Shown: positions 6,051-7,293 of the stretch, in pieces
Numbering within the stretch: the first letter of the stretch is position 1
Layout of the letters: each line of letters opens with the position of its first letter
Assembly (NCBI GenBank): GCA_017520105.1
Contig: JAFWRL010000063.1
Span: 1 to 7,293 of the forward strand
Reading direction: 5' to 3'
DNA length: 7,293 nucleotides
Origin: Fibrobacter sp.
GTDB taxonomy: Bacteria > Fibrobacterota > Fibrobacteria > Fibrobacterales > Fibrobacteraceae
Notes under the pieces: generated by a model
The model's input: the letters and a program-made list of their open reading frames with translations, nothing else
Told to the model about the DNA's origin: nothing
Database searches by the model: none
Made by a program: the position numbers and the translations under genes

Positions 6051-7286
6051 ATGAGTGTTTTTGGTTTTTATGCGGAAGTCAATGTGGGGTGCGCCTGCAT
6101 TTTGATGCTGTTGCTTTATAGCATCAAAAAATTGCCGACACCGCAGATGCAACACTCCCTTTTCCAGAAATTGGTGCTGTGGCACATCATTTATTTTTTG
6201 AATGATTCTGTTTGGGCGCTTGTAAACGATAGCGTTTTCCCGAAAAATACGTTTAGCGTTCTTGCGGTGAATTTCCTTAACGCTGTAATTTTGGCCATTG
6301 TCGCTTATAGTTGTTTCTTGTTTGCCGAAATCAGTACACGCCCGGAGATGACTCGTTTGCAGATCCATCAATTCGAGGTGAAATTGCGGATTCCGATTGT
6401 GCTGGAGTCCTTTGCTCTGCTTGTGTCTTTTGTTTTTGCCCCGGATTTTTGGCTCGAAGAAAATTTGGAACCGCGCTTTTTCTATTATGTTATCCTGGCG
6501 CTTATCCCTGTGGTCTATTTTGTGTCGGCGACGGTTCGCGGCCTTGTTCGCGGGTGCTCGTTGCAGAATAGCCCGAACCTGAAAACGTTTATGATTGTGG
6601 CCAGTTACACGCCGGGCTGTATTATTGCGGGCGGAGCGCAAGTTTTCTTTGCCCTCACGACACCGATATTCTGTTTCTGGTGTACGTTCATTATTTTGTT
6701 TGTCTATTTGCATTTGCAGAACCAGTTGATTTCGACAGATTCCTTGACGATGCTCAATAATCGTAATAGGCTGCACCATTATTTGCATCAGGTGCGAGAC
6801 TTGAAAAATTCGTTTATATTGATGGTCGATATTGATCACTTTAAACAGATTAATGATACTTATGGCCATATCGAAGGGGATAGGGCGCTTGTCCTTGTTT
6901 CGCAGGCGTTAAAGAAGGCTTGTGAACGCGTGAGTTTTTCGATATTCCTTTGCCGTTATGGCGGTGACGAGTTCTTGTTGATTGCACGGACGGATTTTCC
7001 GGAAAAACTGGTTGAACGTATTCATGATTGTTTGCAAGAAGTTATTGCAGATAAGGGCGGCTCGCTTTCTTACACAATCGAGGCCAGCATGGGCTATGCT
7101 CGTTGGAACGGCGATATCAATAGCTTTAAGGAATGCGTCGTGAAAGCCGACAAAAGGGCACCTCTAAAAATTACCCCAAAGCTGCCATTTACAAACAAAC
7201 TAACATTTACTATATTTAGCCTCGTAACAAAACGAGGCTTTTTATATGGACCAGCTCAGCTTTTTCGACCTGAACGACAGACTTGA
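6051..7286 (+). CDS. Membrane diguanylate cyclase (GGDEF), C-terminus replaced by IS sequence
   Basis: 411 residues as read; only the first 369 or so are native. About seven hydrophobic segments (roughly 7-25, 41-59, 68-92, 114-131, 142-162, 180-201, 206-223) form an N-terminal membrane sensor of no family I recognise. The GGDEF domain follows: DSLTMLNNRNRL (230-241), MVDIDHFKQIND (258-269), RYGGDEFLLI (302-311) and ASMGYARW (345-352). The GGDEF signature and metal-binding aspartates are intact, so synthesis of cyclic di-GMP from two GTP is the expected activity. The inhibitory RxxD site is absent at the usual position before GGDEF. After KADKR (365-369) the usual closing helix (typically a Y..K pattern) is missing. 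The 42 residues that follow are translated from an insertion-sequence end, so the allele is probably impaired or unstable. The start ATG follows a TATATT box by 9 nt with no Shine-Dalgarno. Confidence 0.82.
   Translation: MSVFGFYAEVNVGCACILMLLLYSIKKLPTPQMQHSLFQKLVLWHIIYFLNDSVWALVNDSVFPKNTFSVLAVNFLNAVILAIVAYSCFLFAEISTRPEMTRLQIHQFEVKLRIPIVLESFALLVSFVFAPDFWLEENLEPRFFYYVILALIPVVYFVSATVRGLVRGCSLQNSPNLKTFMIVASYTPGCIIAGGAQVFFALTTPIFCFWCTFIILFVYLHLQNQLISTDSLTMLNNRNRLHHYLHQVRDLKNSFILMVDIDHFKQINDTYGHIEGDRALVLVSQALKKACERVSFSIFLCRYGGDEFLLIARTDFPEKLVERIHDCLQEVIADKGGSLSYTIEASMGYARWNGDINSFKECVVKADKRAPLKITPKLPFTNKLTFTIFSLVTKRGFLYGPAQLFRPERQT
7188..7216 (+). promoter_or_regulatory. Promoter of the probable transposase
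   Basis: TTTACA (7188-7193) and TATATT (7211-7216) are separated by exactly 17 nt, the best-formed promoter on the plus strand of this window. Transcription would begin around 7222-7224, giving a leader of about 22 nt before the ATG at 7246. Confidence 0.6.
7219..7243 (+). terminator. Hairpin plus T-tract inside the IS end
   Basis: GCCTCG (7219-7224) pairs perfectly with CGAGGC (7233-7238) around an 8-nt loop and is followed at once by five Ts (7239-7243). This is the form of an intrinsic terminator. It lies just after the transposase -10 box and 2 nt before its ATG, so it should stop transcripts entering from the GGDEF gene. Confidence 0.7.
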
Positions 7287-7293
7287 ACAGATA
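7246..7293 (+). CDS. Probable transposase, first 16 codons only
   Basis: The frame from ATG 7246 reads MDQLSFFDLNDRLEQI and is open to the window edge. A Q-L-S-x-F-D-L start followed by a charged helix is typical of IS5/IS1182-like DDE transposases, and the position directly after an IS-like leader supports this. No catalytic residue is visible. No Shine-Dalgarno precedes the ATG. The frame differs from that of the disrupted GGDEF gene, whose chimeric tail overlaps it to 7286. Confidence 0.55.
   Translation, partial: MDQLSFFDLNDRLEQI

Larger units (their letters stand above)
7157..7293 (+). mobile_element. Left end of a probable IS5-like insertion sequence (continues past window)
   Basis: Homology to GGDEF proteins stops abruptly at KADKR, about base 7157. 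What follows has the layout of an IS end: a terminal stretch GGGCACCTCTAAAAATTACC (about 7156-7175) as likely inverted-repeat end, a short non-coding leader with promoter and hairpin, and a transposase-like start. The exact boundary (7156-7159), the target duplication and the right end cannot be fixed because the element leaves the window. Family assignment is tentative and rests on the protein start. Confidence 0.65.

Noticed and set aside
6024..6869. 281-residue minus-strand frame opposite the GGDEF gene
   Set aside because: It is antisense to canonical GGDEF motifs and rich in Gln/His/Asn/Arg, as expected from reversed T-rich codons of a membrane protein.

Overview
The window most likely comes from a Fibrobacter (Fibrobacterota, F. 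succinogenes-like) chromosome. The best evidence is the 276-residue minus-strand protein, which has the look of the TIGR02147 family, a large paralogous family known from Fibrobacter. It is coupled to a Ser-rich lipoprotein. The secreted pectin-active enzymes also share a short basic C-terminal tag (core F-Y-V-N-G-R) of a kind common on Fibrobacter secreted carbohydrate-active enzymes. These calls come from reading the translations; no database search was possible.

Bases 1-4111 (plus strand, visibly G+C-rich) are part of a pectin / rhamnogalacturonan-I degradation locus. They hold the 3' end of a PL9-type pectate lyase, then 12 nt later a complete multidomain GH43 enzyme (catalytic domain, jelly-roll, bacterial-repeat domain, CBM6/35-like domain, C-terminal tag). 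A hairpin that may be a terminator follows, and then a PL11 rhamnogalacturonan lyase that is broken: it stops after about 207 residues in the middle of a calcium-binding-type motif. An orphan C-terminal sorting-type domain follows directly in another frame, as expected from a large internal out-of-frame deletion. The intact genes would act together outside the cell, cutting the pectin backbone (PL9) and trimming side chains (GH43).

Bases 4094-5837 (minus strand) carry a translationally coupled pair: a TIGR02147-family putative regulator followed, with an 8-nt overlap and a strong Shine-Dalgarno, by a lipoprotein with six cysteines beyond its lipid-anchor cysteine. Bases 5838-6050 are an A+T-rich divergent intergenic region. 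On both sides a TATATT box lies exactly 9 nt before the ATG and no Shine-Dalgarno is visible, so both genes may be leaderless. A palindrome overlaps or adjoins each core promoter.

Bases 6051-7293 (plus strand) encode a membrane diguanylate cyclase with seven probable transmembrane segments and an intact GGDEF motif. Its last helix is replaced near base 7157 by what looks like the left end of an insertion sequence. That element has a good promoter (TTTACA-17-TATATT), a hairpin straddling the predicted transcription start, and the first 16 codons of a probable transposase that runs off the window. The window therefore shows two separate gene-breaking events, one deletion and one IS insertion, around otherwise intact Fibrobacter genes.
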